From Prunus persica (taxonomy: Eukaryota > Streptophyta > Magnoliopsida > Rosales > Rosaceae): a DNA stretch of 64,000 nt. Positions within the stretch are counted from its first letter, which is position 1. Each line of letters begins with the position of its first letter. Location: assembly GCF_000346465.2 (NCBI RefSeq), contig NC_034013.1, positions 11,889,373-11,953,372 of the forward strand. The letters run 5' to 3'. Both the position numbers and the translations under genes were made by a program. The notes under the pieces are model-generated. The model was not told the DNA's origin. It searched no databases and saw only the letters and a list, made by a program, of their open reading frames with translations. Below, in pieces: positions 34,720 to 48,000 of the stretch.

Positions 34720-35935
34720 TGTAACACCAAATTTATGACCTTAATTGAATGCCTCGCTATATTCAAAGAAGATATTCCATGTAGAATAAAATGCGGAGAG
34801 ACTAACCACAACTAAATATCAAAGTTTATTAGTCTGTTTTGTACCGTACGCGAAATATTATTCTAACTTTTTGGTCCAATTCTTTAACGCAACATAAAAC
34901 GGGGGTAGTTTTTGTAATATCTATACTTGCTCCTCTTTAAAAATGGAATTCTTTTGAGTATTTAAATTAGATATTTAGCAGGCAGTTGGAGAAGAAACAT
35001 ATCTACATGCAAGCAAGGACGAATCTTTGCACGTATAGTCACAACAAAATATTGGGGCTATTGGGCCAATGAAATCCATTGCAGTTCAGTGGGGACGTAG
35101 GGTGCTGAGATTCGGATGTCGGCTTTTCATGTTCACTTTTTCAATTTAGAACTCAACTCCCTTTTTCGATTATTTTACATTCCTAAATCAAACCTAAAAT
35201 CTTACACCTTTTTTAAAAAAATAAGAAAAACAAACTTATACAATATAGTGGAACATATATCATATTTATACAAATAGCGTGGATAGATTACAGATAGATT
35301 CAATTGAGAAAATTTTAAGTTAAAATATAGCAATGATTTTTGAACTAAGATTCGATTTTATTTTTCGTCCTTTAAATAAGTACAGATTCATCTATAAAAG
35401 ACGATGTTACACCAGTTAATGAGCTTAGCCACCTTTTTTTTTTAAATACAAGTTTTAATGAAATATGTAATTGAGGGAGCACCATTATCATTGGAAAAGA
35501 GGTCGATGTCAATGTCATCGATTGATAGATAAACGTTTACATTAATGTAACATTTGTTTTGACAATTTGAAAAAGACATGCATGTGTGAGAATAACATCG
35601 AGTATATGTGAATGATTGGAACTCGTATTAGTTTAAGAATATTCTCGTTAAAAATAAAAATATAATCAAGTATTGATGATGGCATGCATTAAATTGGTTG
35701 CTTCTTCTTGTCATGGAGGTTGAAAGATATAGTCTTTTAAGGGGTCGTTTGGTACACAGGCTTGGCTTGGACTGGCTTGGACTAAATTTAGTATCATGTT
35801 TGTTTCATTTAATTCTAGTCTTAGATGAGATTGCTAATACCGGGCCCACCAAAAACACCTCCTTAAGAGGGGACTACTAATCCCATGTAGAAAGGGAGGA
35901 TTAGCTAGTCCTATGTTTACCAATGTATGAGATGC

Positions 35936-37262
35936 ATATATTATATTGTAATACTAATAACATATATTACTATTATTATTATTATTACATACACATATAC
36001 TATAATGTACATATATACATGTATATACACATATACAAGGATATATATATATACACATATATACATATATACAGTCTTGATCTCTTGGACTACAAGGGTC
36101 CAAGAGATTTGTGGTCACTCACCGTTGAATGTAAATTCAACGGTTCACTCACTCTTGCACTCATTTTAAGAAACTTTTTTGAACCATTGGATTAATATCC
36201 AACGGTGGGTGACCACAATCTCTTGGACTCCTGTGGTCCAAGAGATCGGAACTGTACATATATAATATATATAAATACATATAGATATATACACATATAT
36301 TATTATTATAATATACTCATATACACATACATATTAATATTATAATAATAGCATACATGTATACATGTATATATGTAATATATATTATATTATATATTAA
36401 TGTACATATATACACGTATATACATGTAAATATATAAACACATATAAACATATATAATATATAAATACATATAGATATATACACGTATATTATTATTATA
36501 ATATACCCATATACACATGCATATTAATATTATAATAATAGCATACATGTATATATGTAATATATATATTATTATAATACATATATATAAGTATATATAC
36601 ATATATGTGTATATATTATATCCATGTATGTATTATAGTATACATATACACACGTATATAGACATATACATTATATATTTATACTATATGTATATATATT
36701 ATAATATACATATATACACGTATATACATGTATATTATTATTATAACATACCCATATATATTATCTATTATAATATACATATGTATATGTATATGTATTA
36801 TACCCATGTATATATTATAATATATAGATACACCTATATACACATATATTATATACATGTATATACGTATATATATGTATATTATAATATATAACATATA
36901 TACATATATTATACATATATTATATGTACATATGTATTTTATAATATATATAATATATATGTATATATACATACATATATAATATACATATATACACGTA
37001 TATACATGTATATTATTATTATTATTATTATTATAACAGACCCATATATATTATATATTATAATATACATACATATATATAAATATATGTATATGTATTA
37101 TACCCATGTATATTATAATATACATATATACACCTATATACACTTATATATATGTATGTACGTTTATATTATTTAAAATATATAAGATACTTATATACAT
37201 GTATATACATATATATATTATATATTATAAAATACATATATACATATATATAGATATTTTTG
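35936..37262. repeat. AT-rich satellite with higher-order repeats
   Basis: Mostly TATA/CATA/GTATA words. A block of about 120 bases around 36265-36375 recurs about 190 bases on (36455-36560), sharing ATAAATACATATAGATATAT and ATTATAATAATAGCATACAT. A second block around 36696-36850 recurs about 285 bases on (36975-37155), sharing TATACACGTATATACATGTA and TGTATTATACCCATGTATAT. All Tyr/Ile/His-rich frames here are artefacts. Confidence 0.85.
36071..36255. mobile_element. Nested MITE with long arms that are themselves palindromic
   Basis: The left end is ACAGTCTTGATCTCTTGGAC. The right end, on the opposite strand, is ACAGTTCCGATCTCTTGGAC. The arms match with few differences for about 72 bases, through GTGGTCAC, CACCGTTG and CAACGGTTCA-type words. 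Within each arm ATCTCTTGGAC is followed 7 bases later by its mirror GTCCAAGAGAT. Both flanks carry ACATATAT, a possible 8-base target duplication, though the flanks are AT satellite. Confidence 0.75.
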
Positions 37263-37849
37263 AAAAAATAAAAAAATTATAGTCCTAGTCCAAGTATACA
37301 CCAAACGCAGGATAAGTGTTATCCAACTTAGACCAAGCCAAGCCAGTCCCTAAGCATAGTCCATGCCAAGACAGTCCTGTGTACCAAACGAGTCCCAAAT
37401 GTTTAACCAAAAGTTCATCTCAAAAATCTGAAAATTGGGGTCAAGAATACGTTGAGACCTCTTTTTCTAATAGAGAAGACTTTGTGACTCAAGGCTTTGA
37501 CAACAAAATTTGATTATAATTTCCCACTATAACAACTATATTACAACTTACAAGCGCACAATTCACTCACCCACAACCCCAAGTTAATGTCAATGACTCC
37601 TAGGGGTTGACATGATGATAGATACGTCTCGATTAACAACTAGTTGATTAACAAATGTTTCTAGTGTGTTTGGTCAATCTCTTAAGTTTCTCTCCCGCTT
37701 ATCATAAGAGATCGGTTTTAGTCTAATAACGTAAGGTATGTACCGCATATCTTTATACATTGATATCATCAATTGACCAAATCAGAAGATAAATGGGAAT
37801 CAAACTCTTTTTATGAATAAACATATTAAAATGACATGTTTACTAATTC

Positions 37850-38300
37850 GTAATTGGGTTAGAATAAATTGAATTGAAGAGAATTAGATTCCGGATTCCT
37901 ATTGAAGTTGTTTACTAAACCATATGGATTGAGGGGAGTTAGATTCTGGATTCATCTTGAAGTTATTCACTAAATCATATGGAATTGGGGTAGGAGTGGT
38001 ACTAATTACTAAATGTCCTAATTGTTGGGTTAAACTGGATGACAAATTTGGAATTTTAAAAATTGTGTGAGGATATAATGGGCAAAAAAGATGAATTTCT
38101 AATAGGTTAGTTTTTCATGAATTAGAATATCACCTCCCACTCGAGAATTGAATTCTTCCAAAATCATGAATTTAATTCCTAATTTTGTGTGAGCTCCACT
38201 TACTTTTTAATTCTTTGATGTAAAGTAAACATAAGAATTCTCCGTAAGTGAAATTCAATTCATGATGAGAATTTCAATTCCTGATTAACAAACACACCAT
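37850..38300. repeat. Internally repeated AT-rich patch, possible MITE
   Basis: A unit of about 57 bases occurs twice near 37880-37985, with GAATTAGATTCCGGATTC versus GAGTTAGATTCTGGATTC and TTTACTAAACCATATGG versus TTCACTAAATCATATGG. The right end on the opposite strand reads GGTGTGTTTGTTAATCAGGA, a form typical of MITE ends; the left end is not settled. Confidence 0.4.
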
Positions 38301-40304
38301 AAAGATAATAGACTTGTAGGGATGGGATGAGATTTGAGTGGAGGTCATTCACTAAATATTGGAGTAGTACATCACGACACACAAAGCTAGAAAACAATCA
38401 TCAAGCAAAAGAGAACATAAAAACAAAACAAGCAAATCAATCAGATTAGCTAGATAAAAGCATGCATGCATTATGCCATCAAGAGCGCGAATGATAATAG
38501 AAAGAAACAAATAAGAGATTAATCAAATACAATTAGCTTAGTAGTGGAAGCCTAATTGGCCCCAAAATAATGATCCAGAAGATATTTGAAATATATACAA
38601 ACTTTACAAAGTCATCGGTCTCTCAAAACTCATCTGTCATGTATGGGTGGTGGTGGTGGGGAAAGGCCAAAACCCTCTTGGTCCGTGATTAGCTCATACC
38701 AAGCTTCCCTGCCTCTGGCAGACATGAACACGCCTTGATTTGCGCTTAGTGCATGTACTATGTACCTCCATAATCCAATATACAACTCATACAATATCTT
38801 AATTAAGAATAGTTTATTTTTTAAAAAATTAATTTAATTTAGATTTACTCCCCTAATTAAGCATAGTGGCTTCAATTTCATGGAGAAGTAGTTGGTTCTC
38901 TTTGTAAAAGCTTATTTGGCCTGACTCTATAAAAAGTTGAGTGTTTTTTTTTTATAGAGTTTTCTTAATTGGGTGAACTTATTCCGTACGAAAATAGTAA
39001 TCCTTTTTTATTATTTGATGTTAATAGGTGAGAAAAGAAAGAGAATTTGTGGAATAGAGTTCGATTTTGGGAACTCTTAAGAGCTGTAGGTATCTTTCTA
39101 TGTATCGTGCATTGCGTTTGACTCTTACGAATGTGCTAAATTACTAAATTTTAACATTAATTATATTGTGCTAATGGCAATGTGTCTACCAACTTAGTTT
39201 TTAAAGTAGTCTAGCTCTTATAGACGTAAAGAGGGGCTTTCTTTCAAAACCTCTAGACCAAAAACCTTTACCTTTAGGTGAGCACATGCTCTTTACCTAT
39301 TTATAGTACGTCGGTGTCACATTTAAACATTTCTTGACATACCATCTCTTTGATAGAGGTGGGTTTCACACGAATAAATTGTGGTTACAAAGCCTTAGAA
39401 ACAAAATAATAATAGACTAGAAATGACATTATGCAAACTGAACATTTTTTATAGCCATTCCTTGGGCTGGAGGGAGTTTGCCAAACTGTGAAGGGATAAG
39501 GGTCCCCAGCGCCACCAACAACGCCATTAAAGCCTTCCATCATCCATCGTTCTCAGTGTGGAACATGCACATATCATACAAGATCTTCACAGGTCCATGT
39601 GTCTCCAACAAGGGCTTTGCCTTTACTTGGCACGTGTGGTGCGGGACCAAATTCCTATCTAACTCTCTTCAAATAGTTTCATTTATTTCTTTTTTTGGTT
39701 GGGTCTCAAAAGTTCAAAAAAACTCGAAAAGTGTTCAAATTGTTATGAAGAGCAAGCCTATTTTTGCACTTTTTTTTCGCCTTTGTTTTGAAGCTTACTG
39801 TGGTACCCTATAGAGCACGCGTTAAAGGCAAAGGTTCTGCATCCTAATTGCATGCGGATTATTTTAGATGCTTAAGATATAGATAGGGACCTAGTTTGAT
39901 TTCTTTAGCCTATCCACACTCATGCTTTACCCTTCTTGATTGCATCAAAAGCATGAAAATTGTATCATTTTTTATGTCGCACCTTGCATGATTATAGTCG
40001 GTGACTGTATTGCTCACCGTATCACGCACAAATGTGAAATCTCACGTATGTGTATCTCTCATTGTATATGTACAAAAGTCGATTATAGTGTGAGTCGTTT
40101 CTACTTCTCTAAGCGATGAAATCAATAATACAGTAATAATAATACGATACAAATAATTTTATTTCTCGTTTCAATTCTTATCCCAAATGATAAATTAGAT
40201 GTCTTGTTAATTTTCTGACCATTTCTTTTGGCAGAGTATAAGAAATTATTCTATTTTTCAAAGAAAAAAAAACTAAAATACCAACCCAAAAACAAACCCA
40301 AAAA

Positions 40305-40330
40305 AAAAAAAGAAGAAGAAGAAGAAGAAA
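40305..40330. repeat. GAA microsatellite
   Basis: An A-run leads into AGAAGAAGAAGAAGAAG. Simple-sequence repeat in spacer DNA. Confidence 0.85.
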
Positions 40331-42864
40331 GATTGGAATGTGACATTTAGCCAATACCTTTGGACATATTATTCATCATCCATTTTAAAAATAAATAAAT
40401 TTTTGCATCAATTTGTACAAACTATACCTGATGACGAACATATTCACTATTCATTATCCCTTCAATGAGACGGACATTAGGTTTTTAAATGAGATTATAA
40501 AATGATTAAAAAAAGATAAATTAAACAATATATGAATTAGGAGGAGTACATGCTCTTACCTAATAAAATCCATGCATGCATTGTCTGAAATATATGGAGG
40601 AGGATAGCTTGGCCATCATTTTGATGGATACAATACAAGAGCTAGCAACAAAGACATGAATATGAAAACATGAAATCGGATTTGAATTTGAAGTCTCACA
40701 GAGCATTTACCAGATACGAACACAATCCAAACCACCAGTATCTTTTGACCTAATGAGATTGAGAAGGAGGCCCTTTCGATTCATGGTGTAGGGTATTGCA
40801 ATTTGCAAATTTGTGATTCTTAATCCAAACAACAAAGCAGATCAATTATAAATAATGCTCTTCCAGTATGCTGGCCCATGGCACGACCTTTAACTTCAGA
40901 GTATCACTTGCAAATCTCAACCAACATTGCATTCAGAGCGATGATTTGATTCTCGGCCCCTCTCTGTATCCAGAAGAAAAGGTTGAAATCCATATGAGGT
41001 TACGTAATCATGGTGAAACCACCTCGTTATGTTAATCGAATTTCAGTAACTTAGTTTCAAAGTTTGTTTACATCTAGCTAGATATACCATGAGAAAAAGT
41101 GCAAACTTTGGCAAAGTTATTCTATTTGATCATGATAAGATAAATTTTAGTATTTTCAATGAGCCTTTGCTTTTTTTTGCTTTTGTTCCTTTCACATTTA
41201 TGGTCTTTCTCTTAGTGTGAAAGTTTAGAATATCGCTTTAGAGAGTTTCCAATGCCAAACAGGGTGCTGGCCCTATTGGGGCTGTAAGACATAGACCCTG
41301 GATCAAGGATATGAAACATTATTGTCTATGAGCACATGTAATAATCTTCATGGATTTTCTCAGTTAGATTCACAATTTTTTCCCCCCTATAAAAAAAGTT
41401 ATGATTTACATGCCCATATATGGTATTTTAATTTTAAATAATAATATGGAAGTACAGAATTTAGGTAAGTTCCACCAAGTTAGGGGGACACCTAGAGAGA
41501 GTGCAAAAAGAGCTAACAAAATAAGTAAATTCCTAGCTAACCAAAGGAAGCTGGTTAAGCACCCTTCCAACAACCTAACTTAATTTGGTTATTAACCAAT
41601 ATAAATTTCATTTCAATTTGAATTTGAATTCATGATAGGCTCCAAAACCATTCAATTTGCGAATTTTTATTTTATTTTTAAAAGAGAACCTAACCCACTC
41701 AAAATTCAAAAAGCCAACAGGGGGCAGGCAGTCTCATTTGTTTGAGTACTATATACCCAAGGCTTCTCTTTGGACTTTGGAGGTATTCAGGGCCTTTGAT
41801 TATCCATCTGCCAACTTTAATAGACACTGCCCTTGAAAAAATAAGCAAAGTAATGTGCTCATTGTTTAATGCAATACCAACTTTATGACTTGCAGCAGAA
41901 AATTTGGGAAAAAACCATTATGATCCAAATAAGTTTTATATTCTGAACAATAGAAGGAAATCGAACACTTTACTTGGCTATGAGATAACACTGTTTCGAC
42001 ACAATATGTCAAAATGAACGCTTTCAATCACTTAAGTTACAAATTTTTCTTCAAAAATCAAAGCTTCTTTATTTTTTGTTTGGAAAAAATCATATTTATG
42101 TGTTGTTTTGTTTTAGGTTGTGTGATTTACTGAGGTGAGGTGTTTTAGGTGAAGGTATTGATTTCCGAGGCACTTAAAAAAATCACCGTTAGGGTTTGCC
42201 GTGGCCGTGACAAAACCGGCGCCAGCCCGTTATTGCGGAGGGTTTGCCTCCTTGTCCCATTGACGTGTCTGTTTTTCTTTTTTTTAAAATTAATAAAATT
42301 ACTTTTAAAAAAGTAAAAGGGAAAAAATAAAATAAAATAAAAAAACAATTCCTTTTTCGGCTGAGACCGTTGATTGCGGTTGGGAATAAAGCGCTCTGAC
42401 ATCGGATATGGGGCCTCCCTTTCTTGACTACTTCTTTTTCTGTCTTTCTTTTTTTTTTTTTTTCATTTTTCTTATTCATTTATTTGGTTTTCTTTACTTT
42501 TGTGGTGTGAAAATTTATAGAAAAATGCAGCTAACAAAGAGGGCATCGTTTTTAGAATAAATTACAGGAAATGCCAAGTCGTTTTGAATCTTGTGTAAAC
42601 ATAAGTTCTGGTTTTACCGGGTACTGTCGGTGGGCTTTTTATAAAATGAATTTTCCAGATAGGAAAAATAAAAAGGAAATTAAATCATTCAATGGTGGTG
42701 AGTGTTGTTTGTCGGGTTGTCGGGCATTCGAATCCTGGTTACAGGTCAATCTTCTTGGGTATCATGTTACACGAACCAGGTGTAACCACGCCGCCACCTT
42801 CCTTGTCCTTGATATCCTTGTCATTTTACCATTTTGCCCTTTCAAACTGGAGGATAGGTTATTT

Positions 42865-42895
42865 GTATTTCTTTAATACAAGCGATATAAGAGAA
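42865..42895 (-). mobile_element. SINE 3'-tail remnant
   Basis: On the minus strand it reads TTATATCGCTTGTATTAAAG, matching the ATATCGCTTGTATT-A(n) tails of the SINE copies at 21030-21185 and 29790-29935. Similar tails without a clear body occur near 49475-49495 (plus) and 59455-59475 (minus). Confidence 0.4.
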
Positions 42896-44770
42896 ATGGA
42901 GAAACGAATATAAAATTCCGGATGTACAAATAAACGTTGAGTTTTTTTAATTTCACAAAGATAAAACGAGAATGTTGGGATCAGTCGCGCATATGATCAC
43001 ATGATTAGTTGTTGTTGCGTATAAAACTCAAGTTAGAAACTTGAACTTAGGCATCTTTCATAAATTCATAGTGAAAATGTCACTTTAGCTTGTTATATTT
43101 TAAAAATTATATTAATGATTGGTCTAAAATGACTATAAGATTACAAGGAGAGTTGAACTTTGTGTTGTTAGCTATAGGTTAGCTTAGGTTTTTTTTTTCG
43201 TTTGAAATGTGACTTTTTTGTTAAAGGGGGAGAGAATGTGTCCAAGGGTAATTTTGTAACAAATCACTAGGTTTCTTCTTGCTAGTTTCATAAAACAAAT
43301 CACAAGTGATATTTAATTTTCCAATAAAATCTGACAGTGATTTGTCTATTCATATAATTTATAAATAATTGAGAAAAATATGTTCATTTAATTCATTTGA
43401 ATGACATTCATATTCCCAAGCACACGGATATCCTACTGTAATAAAGACTTTCTGCATGGGCATACCATATACATAGCAAGAAATTAATGCTCAAAATGCT
43501 ACCCAAATTTATGAGCACCAGTAAAATATTAAACAAGAGACGTCTTCTCCAATCTCCAAGTACTGTGGATGGATCTCCCTCTCTGTCTGTCCTCTACAAA
43601 TATGATATGCTAATGCTAATGCTAATGCTAGCTCTCCTCCTCCTTCCTCACATGGATTCTTCAGAGTTGACAGCAAACCAATTCCAATCTCAATCACTCA
43701 CATTTCAAGCTAGCAAACGTGGTCAATACTTGTGTGTGCCTTTTTAAATATTCATTGAACATTATGCAGATTTTCTGTCAGTGATAAGATTGGCCAATTT
43801 CTTCACCTCTAGAAAAAGCATTTGGTAAATCCTTTCCCTCACGGGTAATTTACGTGCTCGTACTCGAACTATAACAAAAAAATAAAATTATTTGTATCAT
43901 ATTTGTCGACCGACATCACTCTAACCAAAGTTCAAAGTAATGGGTTAAAAAATGTTTCACCCTTGTTGCTGTAAAAGTTTAACTCCTTGCATCCCCATTC
44001 TCATAGAAACTAGCATATAGTTACATGACAAAACGATCGAGCGGTGACAAAAAGTACAAATATTCGCGGTAAGGAAAGTTCTGAAGATTGTTACGAAGAC
44101 AAAAAGACAATGAAGACATATTTGGGTAAATCAAGTGAAATTTCGTTTTTCCTATGCAAATTATGCATCGAATGATGGACTAAATTATTTCATTAAACTT
44201 CACTAAGGTCAACATATTTTCTAAATCACATGTTTAGCCAATGAAGCTCAGCCACGCAAGAACCAAATCACACCAATGCCCACGCAGGTTCACACTCGTG
44301 TGGCCTGTCTTACCGGATAAACAAAAGGGGCAAATGGGGAATTCAACTGTGGGACACACCCAGAGGACAGAAACTGAAACCCTTTTGACTCTTCCACTGC
44401 AGCTTCCTAACCTCTTTCTTGTTTTGGTAATTCTCAACCTCAGGCAGGCCTTCCCTCCAAACCCGCACCGAGTCTGTGCTTCTTAAACTAAATTTGGCAA
44501 AACCCTAATTTATTTATTTTTTCTCCTCAGTCTCTCTCTGGTAACTTTTCCCTTCCGCGCATGCAATAAATACACACCGACCTTCCCAGTGAAGACCCAG
44601 GAACACCCACATGACTCTGTTCTTTTCTCAACTGTTTTCAGCCCTCGAAAAGAGAAATAATGTGAAAGAAAATAAAATAAAATAAACAAAATTATTAAAA
44701 ATGAAAAATAAATCAATTTTTTTTGGTCCATGCCGATTTCTGGGCATTTGTACTTTTCCACTCTCAACAA

Positions 44771-44777
44771 TATAAAG
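44771..44777 (+). promoter_or_regulatory. TATA box of the endoglucanase gene
   Basis: TATAAAG lies 264 bases upstream of the ATG at 45035. Transcription from about 44800 would give a pyrimidine-rich leader of about 230 bases. Match by sequence and position. Confidence 0.6.
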
Positions 44778-45034
44778 AGGCCCTTGTGCTCCTCCCTCTC
44801 TCCCAATCCCTACAAACTGTGCCTCTCTAAAGGTCTCTCCTTTTTTCAGTCTTCTTAGGAGTTGCTCTGTTTCTGTTTGGTTTATCAGAAATTTTAGCTG
44901 ATAAACCATCCAACATTGCCAATTCTTTGCCTTTTGAGCTTGAAAAACGAACAACAGTTTCGGTTTTTGATTCACACACAGCTTCTGTTCTCTCTGTTTT
45001 TTACTTTAAAAACTCAACTCTGTTACTGTTTAAT

Positions 45035-48000
45035 ATGGAGAAGTTTGTGAGACTCATTTCCATGGCTCCTCTGCTTCTGCTTCTCTGTTTCCCTCTTGCT
45101 TTAGCTGGCCATGACTATGGCCAAGCTCTGAGCAAGAGCATTCTCTTCTTCGAAGCTCAGAGATCTGGGTTCCTTCCACACAACCAGAGAGTCACTTGGA
45201 GAGCCAACTCTGGCTTGTATGATGGCAAGGCTAGTGGGGTAAGTTCTAGTCTTTTTACTTAAAAATCCCAACTGCGTTTATGTCAAAATTGCTCAATTAA
45301 TTTACCCTTCTCAATAATTTTGCAAAAAAATTTACTCTTGGTTGAAATTGGATGAATTTGTAGGTGGATCTAGTGGGAGGTTACTATGATGCAGGGGACA
45401 ATGTGAAGTTTGGGCTGCCCATGGCATTCACCGTGACAATGATGTCCTGGAGTATCATAGAGTATGGCAAGCAAATGGCTGCAAGTGGTGAGCTTAGTCA
45501 TGCCATGGAAGCTGTTAAGTGGGGCACTGACTACTTCATCAAAGCCCACCCTGAACCCTATGTTCTCTATGGAGAGGTAGCTTTCCATTCAAGTTCATAA
45601 CTTTTGCCCTTCCTCCAACTCAAAAAAAAAAAACAATTTTTTTTTAATGTTCTGTTAACTTCTGGTTTTAGTTAGCATCACTTGAAAAAGAACCCAAATT
45701 TTAGTTTTTTATTATTTGTTTGTGTCTTCCCTCCAATGGGCTTTTTATTTTTGATAAATGATATTTATTTGTAAAGTGATGTTAATTTTGTTGGTTGGTG
45801 TTAATCTGTGATTAGGTGGGAGATGGGAACACTGACCACTACTGCTGGCAAAGACCCGAGGACATGACCACTGACCGCCGGGCTTACAAGATCAGCCCGA
45901 GCAATCCCGGGTCGGATCTCGCCGGAGAAACCGCCGCCGCCATGGCAGCCGCCTCCATTGTCTTCCGCCACTCCAACCCCGCCTACGCCAGTGAGCTCCT
46001 CCGCCATGCCCACCAGGTTCGTCTTACACATAACTTACTTTTTCAGGTTTACAGAGATTAGGGCTTTGGGATGTGATTACACAAAACTTACTTCAACCAA
46101 GTCATTTTAATGCTTTTTTCCACAGCGTTTTTGTTTTTTATTTATTTAAAAAAACAGTAACTGTTGTAATTTGGTCCGTTGGTTTTAGAAAGAAAGAGTG
46201 TTTTCTGAAAAAGACGGGTTGAAAACGTTTCTGTTGGGGGCCTGTGGGGACCACTAGCGTACGTTAGCCATGTGCGGCATCGGTTTTGCGCGGGACCGGC
46301 GCATGATAATAAACTGCCCTAGTTAATAAGCAGTTATAGTTTTCCTGCTTTTTACTGAGGCTGGTCGTCGTTACTCCCCAACGCACGTTAGCATCGTATT
46401 TATTACACAAAAATATTTACTTTAAAAAGTGGTAAATCGGTAGAAGTGGGTTAGGCTATTTAATAAGGATAGTGAGTCCGCCTTTTTGCACTTAAATTCG
46501 AATCTATTTTTTTATATATTAGATTAATTTAGAATCTATTTTGTATAAAAAATAAATGTGGCGGCGTCGTTTTGATGCCCATGTACTTAAATTGGGGTAA
46601 AAAGCTTTCGGCGCATAATTTGGATCGTGGGGTACATGTTTGCCCGTCGATCACGGAGACTGTGTTGTTTGACCCCACAGATGCACAATCAGGTCCTGGC
46701 CGTCCAGGTTTAACCGATCCATGAAAAGTGTGAATGTTATTAGCTCTTTCACGTGCGACTTTTTGTCGGTGGTACCGTACACCAACCACATCCACGCAAA
46801 CACCACCCATCTTCCGTTTGTACTTGCATAAATTATATTCCCATAATACCCTCACTCTTTGCTACTAATTTACGTGAAACACCACTGGTCTTGCTCTCAC
46901 ACTACTGGTACTTTGGTTTGTTATGCAGCTGTTTGATTTTGCGGACAAGTACAGGGGCAAATATGACAGCAGCATCACTGTGGCCCAAAAGTACTACAGA
47001 TCCATCAGTGGCTACAATGTACGTTGTTGGGCCCAACCTTGGGCTTGCTCTTACATTTCAGTTTTTAGACTAGGCCCAATAAAGCCCATTCAATTTTTCT
47101 GATTGATTGTGTTTGAATTATGCACAGGATGAGTTGCTATGGGCTGCTGCTTGGTTGTTCCAGGCAACCAACAATCAGTACTATTTGAACTACCTTGGAA
47201 ACAATGGTGACTCCATGGGTGGAACTGGTTGGGGCATGACCGAGTTCGGTTGGGATGTCAAATATCCCGGTGTTCAGACCCTTGTTGCCAAGGTAACCGA
47301 CCCTTTAACCGGTTTATTTTTTTTAATAAAATCAACAATTGTCGTTCATGAGATTTGACCAAATGGTGATTTGCATTATATGTATTATTGTAAATTGCAT
47401 AGATTAAATTTATAGCCATATGGGAGCCAACTAATTATATATTTTTCTTGCGTGACAGTTCTTAATGCAAGGTAAAGCAGGTCGTAACACAGCAGTCTTT
47501 GAGAAGTACCAACAGAAGGCTGAGTACTTCATGTGTTCATGCATCGGAAAGGGCAGCCGAAATGCACAGAAGACTCCTGGTGGCCTGATTTTCCGCCAGA
47601 GGTGGAACAACATGCAGTTTGTTACAAGTGCCTCCTTCTTGGCCACAGTCTACTCCGACTACCTCACATCTGCCGGGAAGACATTGAGTTGTGCTGCTGG
47701 CAATGTGGCACCTTCCGAGCTTCTATCTTTCGCTAAATCTCAGGTAACTCAGCCCGAAACAAGCTCTGATAAAATCATACAGAAGATTGTGACTTTGCGA
47801 AAGCATGTAATTTGATCCTAATGATTTGTTGAAATCCTCAGGTTGACTACATTCTTGGTGACAACCCAAGAGCCACTAGCTACATGGTGGGCTATGGAAA
47901 CAACTTCCCCCAACAAGTTCACCACAGGGCTTCCTCAATTGTTTCCTACAAGAAGGACTCTTCCTTTGTGAGCTGCAGGGGAGGCTATGCCACTTGGTTT

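Larger units (their letters stand above)
35741..37396. mobile_element. Tourist-like inverted-repeat element stuffed with AT satellite
   Basis: The left end is GGGGTCGTTTGGTACACAGG. The right end, on the opposite strand, is GGGACTCGTTTGGTACACAGG. Inside both ends, GGCTTGG/GACTGG words and CTTGGACTA continue the mirror. The span is 1656 bases, of which about 1.2 kb is TATACATATA-type satellite plus a second nested element (36071-36255). The flanks are TAA on the left and AAA on the right, so the expected 3-base TAA/TTA duplication is imperfect. No ORF of a transposase is seen. Best read as a MITE expanded by an internal satellite. Confidence 0.6.
32745..44770. other. Gene-poor region, 12 kb
   Basis: The largest spacer in the window. 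It contains a GC-rich patch (33870-34140), a LINE RNase H scrap (34441-34719), a block of AT satellite within inverted repeats (35741-37396), an internally repeated patch (37850-38300), a GAA tract (40305-40330) and a SINE-tail remnant (42865-42895). The plus-strand frames at 39478-39813, 42571-42876 and 43487-43747 show no domain. Confidence 0.55.

Noticed and set aside
36390..36972. Frames of 70-125 codons made of Tyr, Ile, His and Met
   Set aside because: They are read from TATACATATA satellite DNA and exist on both strands.
39478..39813. 111-codon plus-strand frame
   Set aside because: No domain, no promoter signal, and composition of ordinary spacer DNA.
42700..42800. GCATTCGAATCCTGG as a possible tRNA or SINE B-box
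   Set aside because: No matching A-box, cloverleaf or SINE body could be seen around it.
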